Positions 18,962 through 28,381 of a DNA stretch of 64,000 nucleotides are shown piece after piece (position 1 is the stretch's first letter; each line of letters opens with the position of its first letter). The position numbers and the translations under genes are program-made. The stretch covers positions 124,001 through 188,000 of the forward strand of contig NZ_ATZE01000004.1 in assembly GCF_000428045.1 (NCBI RefSeq). The letters are read 5' to 3'. The stretch is from Sedimenticola selenatireducens DSM 17993. GTDB taxonomy: Bacteria; Pseudomonadota; Gammaproteobacteria; Chromatiales; Chromatiaceae. A model generated the notes under the pieces. It made no database searches. It was not told the DNA's origin and worked only from the letters and a program-made list of their open reading frames with translations.

Positions 18962-20404
18962 ATGGCCAGAATGAGGAGATTATATTTTCTTAACAGCGCC
19001 CTTCTCGGGAGTGGGCTGATAATCCTGTCCACAACAGTCTCTGCTGCTGAATGGACCCGATCAGCCAGTGTCAGTGCCGGTGCGGTCTATAGCGACAACG
19101 TGAACCTTTCCAGTACTGGTGGGGAGAGTGAGTTGACACCGACCCTGACGCCCAGTGTTTCCCTGCATGGAAAGGGCGGACGGGCCAGGCTGGATCTGAC
19201 CGGCGCCCTTGAGATCAACGGGCAGGGCGGCAACAACGATTCCATCAATCCCCGCCTGCAGGCCGATGCCAATGCGGAATTGTATGAACGGGTTGTATTC
19301 CTCGATCTGAATGCCACGGCAACACAGAATGCAATCGACCCGTTGAACATTACAGGTACGGACAACCTGAGCAACAGTAGCAACAGGACCACCACCTACA
19401 GCTATAAAATCAGCCCTTATCTGAGGAGTCGCCTTAAAGGCATTGCGGATATGGAGCTGCGCTATACCTACAATGAATTGAATCATTCGGAAAGTAGTGT
19501 TGGTGACACCAGCAGTGACACTTTCAATCTGGCGATTAATAGCGGCCCGGAATTTGCCGACTGGTCCTGGGGTGTCAACGCCAGCGACAAAACCACCGAC
19601 AATGATCAGGGGGAAGTGAGCCAGCTGAGCGCCCTGGATCTGCGTCTGGGTTATCAGATTAACCGTCAATGGCAGGTCAACGGATCGGTGGGAACTGAAT
19701 CCAATGACTTTGCGTCGGTTCAGTCAAGTCACGACGGGTCCAGTTGGGATATCGGTGCCCGGTGGACACCCAGCGCCAGGACATCGCTTGATTTTGGCAT
19801 TGGGGAAAGATTCTTTGGCAATACCAAACGACTGAGTCTGAGCCACCGGTCAAAGCGTTCGGTGTTAAGCGCAAGTTACACTACCGAGCTGACGGACTCC
19901 ACGACCCTGTTGAGTAATCAGGTGGTGTTTATTAGAGTCGATAATTTTGGTAACCCAGTTCTCCATCCAGTTACCGGCGATCCGTTTTTTACTGTAGTCG
20001 ATTTACCCGCGATCGGTATCAGCACCTTCGTTGATGAGCGACTTGCAGTCAGCTACAGTCTCAAGGGCAAGCGCACGACATTGACCCTGAATGCCGACAT
20101 GTCGGACCAGACCTACCAGGATTCAACGCGTGAAGTATCCACTATGGGACTCGGGGCAACCCTGCGTCGCACCTTGTCGGGGACAGTATCCGGCGACATC
20201 AGCCTGAACTGGAATCAGCAGGAAGAGAGTGGTACAGGCAATCGGGAGTCGGATATCTGGAGGCTGCAGGCCGGTGTGAATCGTCAACTGGGTCAGAAGA
20301 CCCATCTCAGGTTCAACTACAGCTTTACCGATCGCAGCTCGAATCAGTTCGGACAGAGCTATGAAGAGAATCGCCTCTCTCTGAGCCTGATGCATACCTT
20401 GTAG
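18962..20404 (+). CDS. TIGR03016-type XrtA-system outer-membrane protein
   Basis: A 480-residue exported protein with a signal peptide (hydrophobic about 10-28, cleavage after V-S-A-A). The rest alternates polar and aromatic/hydrophobic residues, with many Ser/Thr/Asn, typical of a large beta-barrel: V-S-A-G-A-V-Y-S-D-N-V-N-L-S near residue 37 and the closing L-S-L-S-L-M-H-T-L. The family (TIGR03016) occurs almost only inside exosortase-A polysaccharide loci, where a role as outer-membrane porin for the polymer is presumed but unproven. It begins 12 bases after the kinase gene. Confidence 0.88.
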   Translation: MARMRRLYFLNSALLGSGLIILSTTVSAAEWTRSASVSAGAVYSDNVNLSSTGGESELTPTLTPSVSLHGKGGRARLDLTGALEINGQGGNNDSINPRLQADANAELYERVVFLDLNATATQNAIDPLNITGTDNLSNSSNRTTTYSYKISPYLRSRLKGIADMELRYTYNELNHSESSVGDTSSDTFNLAINSGPEFADWSWGVNASDKTTDNDQGEVSQLSALDLRLGYQINRQWQVNGSVGTESNDFASVQSSHDGSSWDIGARWTPSARTSLDFGIGERFFGNTKRLSLSHRSKRSVLSASYTTELTDSTTLLSNQVVFIRVDNFGNPVLHPVTGDPFFTVVDLPAIGISTFVDERLAVSYSLKGKRTTLTLNADMSDQTYQDSTREVSTMGLGATLRRTLSGTVSGDISLNWNQQEESGTGNRESDIWRLQAGVNRQLGQKTHLRFNYSFTDRSSNQFGQSYEENRLSLSLMHTL

Positions 20405-20422
20405 AAAACCGGCTAAAAAATC

Positions 20423-21583
20423 ATGCCCGAAAAAATCGCCAAAATACTCTGTATTGTTGGGGCGCGACCTAACTTTATGAAAATCGCCCCTATCATGCGG
20501 GTGTTCGGCCAGCACGAAAATGTCATCGCTGCAACGCTGTTGCATACCGGGCAGCATTATGATGCAGCGATGAAAAAATCTTTTTTTGACCAGCTGCATA
20601 TTCCGGAACCGGATATTGACCTGGGCGTGGGATCGGGCAGTCATGCCGTGCAAACTGCAGAGATCATGCTGCGCTTTGAACCGGTATTGGACCAACTGAA
20701 GCCGACGGCCGTACTGGTGCTGGGTGATGTGAATTCAACTATCTCCTGTGCATTGGTGGCGGTTAAGAAAGGGATTCCGGTGATTCATGTCGAGGCCGGT
20801 TTGCGCAGCTATGATCGGGGCATGCCCGAAGAGATCAATCGGGTCTTGACAGACCAGATATCCGATCTGCTGTTCACCACAGAAAGAAGCGCTGAAGCCA
20901 ACTTGCTGCGTGAGGGAATTGCTTCCGAACGCATTTATTTTGTAGGGAACGTCATGATTGACACCCTGCGTTACAATCTTGATCGGGCAGCCGAACCGGG
21001 CATGCTGTTTTCCGCGGCAGGCGAAGCGATCGATCAGGCAGCGTTTAACTCCGGCTACGGGCTGGTCACCCTGCACCGGCCATCCAATGTCGATAACCCG
21101 GATAATCTGAAAACTCTGCTCACCCGATTAAACTCGATCAGCGAACAGCTCCCATTGGTCTTTCCGGTACATCCAAGAACGGTTCAACGGATCAAAGAGT
21201 TCGGTCTGGAAAACCTGCTCACTTCATCCCGAATTCTGCGTCTGCCACCCCAGGGCTATTTGCAGATGCTGGGCATGATGAAACACGCCAGGCTGGTTCT
21301 GACCGATTCCGGTGGTATCCAGGAAGAAACAACGGCACTCGGTGTACCCTGTATCACACTTCGGGAGAATACGGAGCGGCCGATTACAGTGACTGAGGGT
21401 ACCAACACAGTCGTTGGCATCGATCCGGAGAAAATCCAGGCAAGCGTTGATGATGTGCTTGCCACCGGCGGGAAACGGGGCAGAGTGCCCGAATATTGGG
21501 ATGGAGAGGCGGCCGAGCGGATTGCACAAGTGATCATTAAGTGGGCTCAGGGGCGAATCATCAAAACACAAGAGGCGGGGTGA
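20423..21583 (+). CDS. wecB: UDP-N-acetylglucosamine 2-epimerase (non-hydrolysing)
   Basis: A 386-residue enzyme converting UDP-GlcNAc to UDP-ManNAc in the cytosol, supplying a precursor for the polymer. It has the GT-B-like family marks: V-G-A-R-P-N-F-M-K near residue 10, T-G-Q-H-Y-D near residue 41, H-V-E-A-G-L-R-S near residue 120, E-E-x-N-R and T-L-H-R-P-S-N-V-D-N. The substrate-binding D-S-G-G-I-Q-E-E segment (near 293-300) and R-E-N-T-E-R-P follow. Length matches E. coli WecB (376). The stop overlaps the start of the next gene (GTGA). Confidence 0.96.
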   Translation: MPEKIAKILCIVGARPNFMKIAPIMRVFGQHENVIAATLLHTGQHYDAAMKKSFFDQLHIPEPDIDLGVGSGSHAVQTAEIMLRFEPVLDQLKPTAVLVLGDVNSTISCALVAVKKGIPVIHVEAGLRSYDRGMPEEINRVLTDQISDLLFTTERSAEANLLREGIASERIYFVGNVMIDTLRYNLDRAAEPGMLFSAAGEAIDQAAFNSGYGLVTLHRPSNVDNPDNLKTLLTRLNSISEQLPLVFPVHPRTVQRIKEFGLENLLTSSRILRLPPQGYLQMLGMMKHARLVLTDSGGIQEETTALGVPCITLRENTERPITVTEGTNTVVGIDPEKIQASVDDVLATGGKRGRVPEYWDGEAAERIAQVIIKWAQGRIIKTQEAG

Positions 21584-22455
21584 ACGTGTCGGGACATTCT
21601 GTCTCACAGAGCGCCATTACCAATGCTATGACCATTGATGTGGAGGACTATTTCCATGTCTCCGCATTTGAGCACCGATTCGACAGGTCACAATGGGATC
21701 AACAGGAGTGCCGGCTTGAACGGAATATGGAAATTATTCTCGGATTGCTGGATCGGTATCGGATAAAAGCGACATTTTTCACCCTGGGCTGGGTTGCCGA
21801 GCGCTATCCTGCCGTTATTCGCTCCCTGGTTGAATCCGGCCATGAATTGGCCTGCCATAGTTACTGGCACAAACGTGCCAGTAACCAGCACAGGGCAGAG
21901 TTCATTACAGAGATAATCGACACCAAAAAATTACTGGAAGATATCGGTGGCATGGCGGTCATGGGCTATCGTGCTCCCAGCTACTCAATCGGTAGCGATA
22001 ATCTCTGGGCACACGAAGAGCTGATGCATGCCGGTTATCGCTACAGTTCCAGCATCTACCCCATCTCTCACGACCACTACGGTATGCCATCGGCGCCAAG
22101 GTTTGCCTATCATCCGATAGACGACTCGGAATTCCTTGAGATTCCGATTACCACTTCATATATGTTCAACCGCCGGCTACCGGCGGGTGGTGGTGGATAT
22201 TTCCGCTTTTTTCCTTATATTTTTTCCAGAGCACTGTTGCGTAAGGTGAATATCGAGGAACAGCAGCCGGGAATATTCTATTTCCATCCCTGGGAAATCG
22301 ACCCCGGGCAGCCTCGCCAGCAAGACATCAGTTTAAAAACCAGGTTCAGGCACTATCTGAATCTTAATCACACCGAAAAGCGACTTAATCGCCTGTTTGC
22401 TGATTTTCGTTGGGGCAGGATGGACCAGGTATTTTTATCTTCCGCGATTGGGTAG
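21580..22455 (+). CDS. XrtA-system polysaccharide deacetylase
   Basis: About 291 residues of the carbohydrate esterase 4 fold. The motif M-T-I-D-V-E-D-Y-F-H-V-S-A-F near residues 17-30 gives the catalytic and metal aspartates, and H-S-Y-W-H about 80 residues later gives the metal histidines. R-A-P-S-Y-S (catalytic Arg) follows. This close variant is characteristic of exosortase-A loci (TIGR03006-like) and should N-deacetylate the polysaccharide or an intermediate. The start could be GTG at 21580 (overlapping the wecB stop), GTG at 21586 or ATG at 21628; an AGAGGCGGGG precedes the first two. Confidence 0.92.
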   Translation: MNVSGHSVSQSAITNAMTIDVEDYFHVSAFEHRFDRSQWDQQECRLERNMEIILGLLDRYRIKATFFTLGWVAERYPAVIRSLVESGHELACHSYWHKRASNQHRAEFITEIIDTKKLLEDIGGMAVMGYRAPSYSIGSDNLWAHEELMHAGYRYSSSIYPISHDHYGMPSAPRFAYHPIDDSEFLEIPITTSYMFNRRLPAGGGGYFRFFPYIFSRALLRKVNIEEQQPGIFYFHPWEIDPGQPRQQDISLKTRFRHYLNLNHTEKRLNRLFADFRWGRMDQVFLSSAIG

Positions 22456-22510
22456 GCTGTACACACCAGCAGAACTCGATCTATGAAGGACCAGTTAAAA
22501 CAGGAAAGCA

Positions 22511-23563
22511 ATGGAATCTACTGTAGTAGAGAGTGAAGCGGTTACGGTCAAGCAACTCACCAGCGCGGATTATGCGCGTTGGGACCAGTTTGTAAAAGAC
22601 TCGGTAGATGGTACTTTTTTTCATCTGTCCGGCTGGAAAGAAGTTATCGAACAGGCTTTCGGCTATGAGGTCTATTTTCTTTATAGTGAACGGGCGGGGC
22701 GAATCACCGGAGTTTTGCCGCTGGGCCATGTGAAAAGTGTGCTCTTCGGAAATTCACTGAGTTCGGTTCCGTTCTGTGTCTATGGGGGGGTGATTGCCGG
22801 GGATGATCAATCAGCGATGACTCTGAGACAGGCCGCCTGCCGACTTGCTGATAAACTGGGTGTCGATGCGTTAGAGCTGAAAAACAGAGTGCCTTCCAAT
22901 CAGGGATGGCCTGTCAAAGAGTTGTATGTCACCTTCAGGAAAGAGATATCTCAAGATCCGGAAGAGAACCTCAAGGCAATACCGAGAAAACAGCGGGCCA
23001 TGGTCAGGAAAGGGATCAATGCCGGTCTGTCGGGTGAAATTGTCCAGGGATGTGACAGATTTTACCGCATCTATTCCGAGAGCGTCCGCAATCTGGGTAC
23101 ACCAGTCATGCCGCTGAAGTACTTCCAGCTACTCAGGGAGATATTTGGTAATGATTGTGATGTGCTGATGGTGACCCATGAAGGTAAGGATATTGCCGGC
23201 GTCATGAGTTTCTATTTCAGAGATGAAGTGTTGCCTTACTATGGCGGCAGTATTCCCCTTGCACGGAATCTGAAAGGCAACGATTTTATGTATTGGGAAC
23301 TGATGCGTCGTTGCGGCGAGCGTGGCATCAGGGTCTTTGATTATGGTCGTAGCAAAGTAGGAGCGGGTTCCTACAGCTTCAAAAAGAACTGGGGTTTTAC
23401 CCCGGAACCGCTGCACTATGAATATTACCTGGTGAAATCTTCGACTGTTCCGGAAATCAATCCGAACAATCCCAAGTATCAGATGTTCATCAAGGCCTGG
23501 CAGAAGCTTCCCCTTTCGATCGCCAATGCGATTGGCCCTATGTTAGCCAGAAAACTGGGCTGA
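22511..23563 (+). CDS. FemAB-family XrtA-associated protein
   Basis: A 350-residue protein with the GNAT-like double fold of FemAB peptidyltransferases: W-D-Q-F-V-K-D-S-V-D-G-T near the N-terminus, a central R-K-Q-R-A-M-V-R-K-G segment, and the C-terminal G-I-R-V-F-D-Y-G-R-S block, close to the TIGR03019 family. These proteins occur in exosortase-A clusters and are believed to transfer an acyl or aminoacyl group onto the polymer or an associated component; no substrate has been proved. AGGAAAG precedes the ATG. Confidence 0.9.
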   Translation: MESTVVESEAVTVKQLTSADYARWDQFVKDSVDGTFFHLSGWKEVIEQAFGYEVYFLYSERAGRITGVLPLGHVKSVLFGNSLSSVPFCVYGGVIAGDDQSAMTLRQAACRLADKLGVDALELKNRVPSNQGWPVKELYVTFRKEISQDPEENLKAIPRKQRAMVRKGINAGLSGEIVQGCDRFYRIYSESVRNLGTPVMPLKYFQLLREIFGNDCDVLMVTHEGKDIAGVMSFYFRDEVLPYYGGSIPLARNLKGNDFMYWELMRRCGERGIRVFDYGRSKVGAGSYSFKKNWGFTPEPLHYEYYLVKSSTVPEINPNNPKYQMFIKAWQKLPLSIANAIGPMLARKLG

Positions 23564-23570
23564 TCGTTGC

Positions 23571-24788
23571 ATGAAACCTGCGTTGCTCTATCTGGTCCAT
23601 CGGATACCCTATCCCCCCAACAAGGGGGACAAGATTCGCTCTTATCATCTGCTGCGCTATCTTCGTCAACACTACCGGGTGTTCTTGGGCGCGTTTATAG
23701 ATGATGTCCAGGACTGGGAGTATGTCTCCCTGCTCGAAACAGAGTGTGAGGCGTGTTGTTTCATTGAACTGAATCCAGGAAAAGCCCGGGTCAAGAGTAT
23801 AGCCGGCTTGCTTAAAGGGCAGCCACTGACGCTCCCCTATTATGCCGATAGACAGATGAGTGAATGGGTAGACTCGATTGTCGCGGAACAGCAGATAGCT
23901 CGTGTCATCGTCTACTCATCAGCCATGGCGCAATATGTCACACAACAACTCGTCAGACTGGAACGGCGGGTGATCGACTTTGTCGACATTGATTCAGATA
24001 AATGGCGCCAGTATGCCTTGAAAAAGCAGTGGCCTATGAGCTGGGTTTACCGTCGCGAAGCCAACAAGTTACTGGACTATGAACAGTCCCTGGCCTCCAT
24101 TTTCGATGCCAGCCTGTTTGTCTCTTCCGCTGAGGCAGCAATGTTTCGCAGCCTGATATCTACCGATCATGAAAAGGTCGCATATTATAATAATGGTGTC
24201 GATGCGGACTATTTTTCCCCTTCCGAGGATTTCGTAAATCCCTATCATGATGGAGATGAAGTCCTGGTATTTACCGGCGCCATGGACTATTGGCCCAATA
24301 TCGATGCGGTGATCTGGTTCGCCAAAGAGGTTTTTCCGGAAATAACCCGACTTGCCCCCCAGGCTCGTTTTTACATTGTCGGCAGTAATCCATCCGAGGC
24401 AGTCAAACAACTGGCCAGGCTGGATAGGGTTGAAGTGACCGGCAGGGTGGAAGATATTCGACCCTACCTGCAATTCGCCAGAGCCGCGGTGGCTCCCATG
24501 CGGATTGCACGAGGGATTCAGAACAAAGTTCTTGAGGCCATGGCCATGGAGAAACCGGTTATTGTGAGTGATCCAGGTTTTGAAGGAATCAATGCTGAAC
24601 CGGGAAAAGAGCTGTTGCTGGCTAATACCGCAAAAGAGATTCTCTCCTATATTCCCAGGCTTGTTGCCGGTGCGTATGATAGCCTTGGAAAGGATGCGCG
24701 TGTCCGTGTAAAAACCGATTTCAGTTGGGAAGCAAACCTGCCGATTGTATGTCAATGGCTGGAGGCGGAAAAAGGGAGCACAGATTGA
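23571..24788 (+). CDS. XrtA-system glycosyltransferase (TIGR03087-like)
   Basis: A 405-residue GT-B glycosyltransferase (family 4 type). The N-terminus has Y-L-V-H-R-I-P-Y-P-P-N-K-G-D-K-I-R, the signature of the exosortase-associated sugar transferase family also called stp1. The second Rossmann half holds V-F-T-G-A-M-D-Y-W-P-N (about 228-238) and the acidic/arginine donor region P-M-R-I-A-R-G-I-Q-N-K-V-L-E-A-M-A near 308-324. It is cytosolic or membrane-peripheral and adds one sugar of the repeat unit; the sugar is unknown. The gene follows the FemAB-like gene by only seven bases. Confidence 0.93.
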   Translation: MKPALLYLVHRIPYPPNKGDKIRSYHLLRYLRQHYRVFLGAFIDDVQDWEYVSLLETECEACCFIELNPGKARVKSIAGLLKGQPLTLPYYADRQMSEWVDSIVAEQQIARVIVYSSAMAQYVTQQLVRLERRVIDFVDIDSDKWRQYALKKQWPMSWVYRREANKLLDYEQSLASIFDASLFVSSAEAAMFRSLISTDHEKVAYYNNGVDADYFSPSEDFVNPYHDGDEVLVFTGAMDYWPNIDAVIWFAKEVFPEITRLAPQARFYIVGSNPSEAVKQLARLDRVEVTGRVEDIRPYLQFARAAVAPMRIARGIQNKVLEAMAMEKPVIVSDPGFEGINAEPGKELLLANTAKEILSYIPRLVAGAYDSLGKDARVRVKTDFSWEANLPIVCQWLEAEKGSTD

Positions 24789-24792
24789 ATCT

Positions 24793-26337
24793 ATGAACTC
24801 GCAAAGGGAAGTGTATTCAGAATCATCTTCTTGGCCTGCAGTGTTGGTTCTGACCATCATTCTGATCGCGGCCATTCTGGGTCTGTTTTATGAGACGGCC
24901 TGGTCAATGGTATCCATATGGTATCGGTCGGAAACCTTTGCGCACGGTTTCATTATTGTCCCCATCACCTTGTGGTTAATCTGGGAAAAACGCTCGACTT
25001 TGCGGCAATTTGTCCCACAACCTGAATATCGGGTACTGCTGTTACTGGTGGGTGGCGGTTTTCTCTGGCTGATCGGCTATCTCGCCGATGCCCTGGTGAT
25101 TCAACAGCTGGCTCTGGTTTCCATCCTTATTTTTGGAATATGGACATTACTGGGTAACCAGATTACCTGGGCACTGGCATTTCCTCTGGCCTTTCTCTTC
25201 TTTGCGGTACCCATGGGTGAGGATCTTGTGCCTCCGCTGATGGAGATCACTGCGACCGCGACCGTGTATTTGATCAAGTTGACCGGGGTTCCGGTATACC
25301 GGGAGGGGCTGTTTTTCTCACTTCCCTCGGGTGACTGGTCGGTAGTGGAAGCCTGCAGTGGTGTACGATACTTGATCGCCTCTGTCACACTGGGTGCACT
25401 CTACGCCTATATGACCTATAACCGTTTATCCAAACGGGCCCTGTTCATTTTGGCAGCGGCCATCGTGCCGATAATCGCTAATAGTCTCCGCGCATACATT
25501 ATTGTCATGCTCGGCCATCTCAGCGACATGAAGATTGCGACCGGGGTTGATCATCTGGTCTACGGCTGGCTGTTTTTTGGTCTGGTAATGCTTATCCTTT
25601 TTTCGATAGGTGCAATCTGGCGTGATCCGCATCAGAAACCGAATGAAGATGTTAATCAAGCCGATTCCCGGCGTGATGTTAAATATAATCGGTTTTTCGC
25701 TGCCCTTTCCATCGTCCTGCTAAGTGCCTCGGTCTGGCCGATATTGGCTTACGCCATGGATAATCGGGCAACCCTGATTGACGATAAACAACTGGTCTTA
25801 CCAGGGCGGCTTGCCGGCTGGGAAGCAGCGTCCGCTTCCAGTGATGCATGGCTGCCACAATTCAATGGTGCCAGTCAGATTGTTCACGGACAGTATCATA
25901 ATGATCAACAACAGATCGGAGTATCAATTGGTCATTATGCCCTTCGCAACAAGGGCGCCGAGCTGATCAATAGCCAGAATCTGTTACTGGAAAAAGATGA
26001 AAGAAAGTGGCGCATTACCGACAGCAATAAAGTCACTATACAGATCAACGGTAGGCCCCTGGAAATAGACCAGATTACAATCAAGGGCGCTGATCAGATT
26101 TACCAGGTTCTGACATGGTATCGGATTGGGGATGTCTACACGTCAAGCCGTTATAAGGCGAAACTGCTTGAAGCGTTTTATCGGTTAACATTTGGTCGGC
26201 AAGATAGCGCCCGGGTGGTTATTTCCATTCCACGCGAAATTGCGCGCAATGACATTATAGATCCCGAGCAAGAGTTCCTGGATCAGTTGATGCCGGCGCT
26301 GGAAACGACACTGGATCGTCTGGTGAATAACCAGTGA
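24793..26337 (+). CDS. xrtA: exosortase A with C-terminal EpsI domain
   Basis: About 514 residues. The first ~290 form a multi-pass membrane protein with the transpeptidase-like triad of exosortases: cysteine in V-E-A-C-S-G-V-R-Y (C188), arginine in N-S-L-R-A-Y (R233) and histidine in D-H-L-V-Y-G-W (H254). It cleaves C-terminal PEP-CTERM signals and links the proteins to the cell surface. Residues ~300-514 match the EpsI domain, which in many organisms is a separate gene; here it is fused in frame. ATG 24793 is preferred because GGGAG lies upstream and an earlier in-frame ATG overlaps the glycosyltransferase gene. Confidence 0.96.
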   Translation: MNSQREVYSESSSWPAVLVLTIILIAAILGLFYETAWSMVSIWYRSETFAHGFIIVPITLWLIWEKRSTLRQFVPQPEYRVLLLLVGGGFLWLIGYLADALVIQQLALVSILIFGIWTLLGNQITWALAFPLAFLFFAVPMGEDLVPPLMEITATATVYLIKLTGVPVYREGLFFSLPSGDWSVVEACSGVRYLIASVTLGALYAYMTYNRLSKRALFILAAAIVPIIANSLRAYIIVMLGHLSDMKIATGVDHLVYGWLFFGLVMLILFSIGAIWRDPHQKPNEDVNQADSRRDVKYNRFFAALSIVLLSASVWPILAYAMDNRATLIDDKQLVLPGRLAGWEAASASSDAWLPQFNGASQIVHGQYHNDQQQIGVSIGHYALRNKGAELINSQNLLLEKDERKWRITDSNKVTIQINGRPLEIDQITIKGADQIYQVLTWYRIGDVYTSSRYKAKLLEAFYRLTFGRQDSARVVISIPREIARNDIIDPEQEFLDQLMPALETTLDRLVNNQ

Positions 26338-26473
26338 AATTAATTTCAGAAAAAAGTTTTGCCATTTTCAGGGCGGATGCCTGAGACCAGGCACCTCTTA
26401 ACGGCATGGTCTGCCGGTCTCCGTAAGATGCCGCCAAAGACCCTCGCCAACAACAAAGAAAGTAGCCGATTTT

Positions 26474-28381
26474 ATGTGTGGGATAGTAGGGATATTTGAT
26501 ACAACGGGCCAACGAGAGATATCTGATAGCCTGCTGTCTCGGATGAATCAAACCCAGGTTCACCGCGGGCCGGATGAGCAGGGCATTCATATCGAACCAG
26601 GCGTAGGCCTGGGCCATCGTCGTCTCTCCATCATCGACCTGGCCAGCGGGCAGCAACCCCTGTTCAACGAGGATCACTCGGTGGTGGTCACCTACAATGG
26701 GGAGATCTACAACTTTCCGGAACTTTCCAGTGAACTGAAGTCGAAAGGCCACCTGTTCCGCACCCACTCGGATACCGAGGTGATCGTGCACGCCTGGGAA
26801 GAGTGGGGCGAGTCCTGTGTTGAACACTTCCGGGGAATGTTTGCGTTCGCGGTGTGGGACCGCAACCAGGAGACACTGTTCCTGGCACGCGACCGGCTGG
26901 GTATCAAACCACTCTTCTATGCCCAGCTTGATGATGGTTTCTTTATCTTCGGCTCCGAGCTCAAGTCACTCAAGGTGGACCCGCGCCTGGGTCGTGAGAT
27001 CGATCCGGCCGCTGTCGAGGAGTACTTTACCTTCGGTTACATACCGGAACCGAGGACCATCTACCGGAAGGTACACAAGCTATCACCGGGTCACAGCCTG
27101 ACCCTGCGCAAGGGACAGATAACAGCAGCTCCAAAACAGTACTGGGATGTTTCGTTCAAACCGCACGCGGCAATGACGGAACAGGATGCCGGCAATGAAC
27201 TGATCGAACGTTTGCGCGAAGCGGTCGATATCCGCATGATTGCCGAGGTGCCGTTGGGCGCATTCCTGTCCGGGGGGGTCGATTCGAGCGCGGTGGTAGG
27301 CCTGATGGCTGGGCTCTCAGAAAAGCCGGTCAATACCTGTTCAATCTCGTTTGGTGATCCGAAGTTTAACGAGTCGGCTTACGCCGAGAAAGTGGCCCGG
27401 CGGTTCAGTACCGATCACCGGGTGGAGCAGGTTGACCCGGATGACTTCGACCTGATTGACCACCTGGCCGATCTTTACGATGAACCCTATGCCGATAGCT
27501 CGGCGCTACCGACCTACCGGGTTTGCCAACTGGCCAAGCAACAGGTCACCGTGGTGTTGTCAGGTGATGGAGGTGATGAGAACCTTGCCGGATACCGGCG
27601 CTATCGCTGGCATACCTATGAAGAACGGATGCGCGCTATGCTGCCGCCCGCCATTCGGCAGCCGCTGTTCGGTACCCTGGGCCGCCTCTACCCGAAGGCT
27701 GACTGGGCGCCACGGGTATTCAGAGCCAAGTCTACCTTCGAGTCGATGGCCCGGGATACCCTGCAGGGCTACATGCACAGTGTCTCCATACTCTCCAACC
27801 AGATGCGCGATCAACTTTTCAGTGACAAACTGAAACGGGAGCTGCAAGGTTACCAGGCGATCGAGGTATTCCGGCGACATGCCGGTCAGGCACCGACCGA
27901 TCACCCCCTCTCCCTGGTCCAGTATCTGGACCTGAAAACCTATTTGGTGGGGGACATCCTGACCAAGGTTGACCGGGCCAGCATGGCCCATTCGCTGGAG
28001 GTTCGGGTACCGTTACTGGATCATCACCTGGTGGACTGGATCTCCGGCTTGCCTCCGGAGATGAAGCTGCGTGGAAGCGAGGGGAAATACCTGTTCAAAA
28101 AGGCCCTGGAGCCGATGCTTCCGCACGATATTCTCTATCGCAAGAAGATGGGCTTTGCTGTCCCCCTGGCAAGCTGGTTCAGAGGGCCGCTGCGTGACAA
28201 GGTCCGAAATAGCCTGCTCAGCGACGAGATGCTGGGGTCCGGACTGTTCAATGAGCGCTACCTGCATACTCTGGTGGATCACCACCAGTCTGGAATCAGG
28301 GACTACAGTGCCAGTATATGGACGCTGTTGATGTTTCACTCGTTCCTGAAGAAAGAGATGGCACAGCAGGTGGCAGCCTGA
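26474..28381 (+). CDS. XrtA-system amidotransferase (asparagine-synthase type)
   Basis: A 635-residue class II glutamine amidotransferase. It opens M-C-G-I-V-G-I-F with the catalytic N-terminal cysteine (Cys2), then Y-N-G-E-I-Y-N, and D-R-x-G-I-K-P-L-F-Y. The C-terminal ATP-pyrophosphatase half has F-L-S-G-G-V-D-S-S at 264-272 and S-G-D-G-G-D-E. It therefore couples glutamine hydrolysis to ATP-dependent amide formation, like AsnB, but belongs to the exosortase-A-associated branch (TIGR03108-like), which presumably amidates a uronic acid or similar residue of the polymer. It ends in a TGATG overlap with the next gene. Confidence 0.93.
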   Translation: MCGIVGIFDTTGQREISDSLLSRMNQTQVHRGPDEQGIHIEPGVGLGHRRLSIIDLASGQQPLFNEDHSVVVTYNGEIYNFPELSSELKSKGHLFRTHSDTEVIVHAWEEWGESCVEHFRGMFAFAVWDRNQETLFLARDRLGIKPLFYAQLDDGFFIFGSELKSLKVDPRLGREIDPAAVEEYFTFGYIPEPRTIYRKVHKLSPGHSLTLRKGQITAAPKQYWDVSFKPHAAMTEQDAGNELIERLREAVDIRMIAEVPLGAFLSGGVDSSAVVGLMAGLSEKPVNTCSISFGDPKFNESAYAEKVARRFSTDHRVEQVDPDDFDLIDHLADLYDEPYADSSALPTYRVCQLAKQQVTVVLSGDGGDENLAGYRRYRWHTYEERMRAMLPPAIRQPLFGTLGRLYPKADWAPRVFRAKSTFESMARDTLQGYMHSVSILSNQMRDQLFSDKLKRELQGYQAIEVFRRHAGQAPTDHPLSLVQYLDLKTYLVGDILTKVDRASMAHSLEVRVPLLDHHLVDWISGLPPEMKLRGSEGKYLFKKALEPMLPHDILYRKKMGFAVPLASWFRGPLRDKVRNSLLSDEMLGSGLFNERYLHTLVDHHQSGIRDYSASIWTLLMFHSFLKKEMAQQVAA

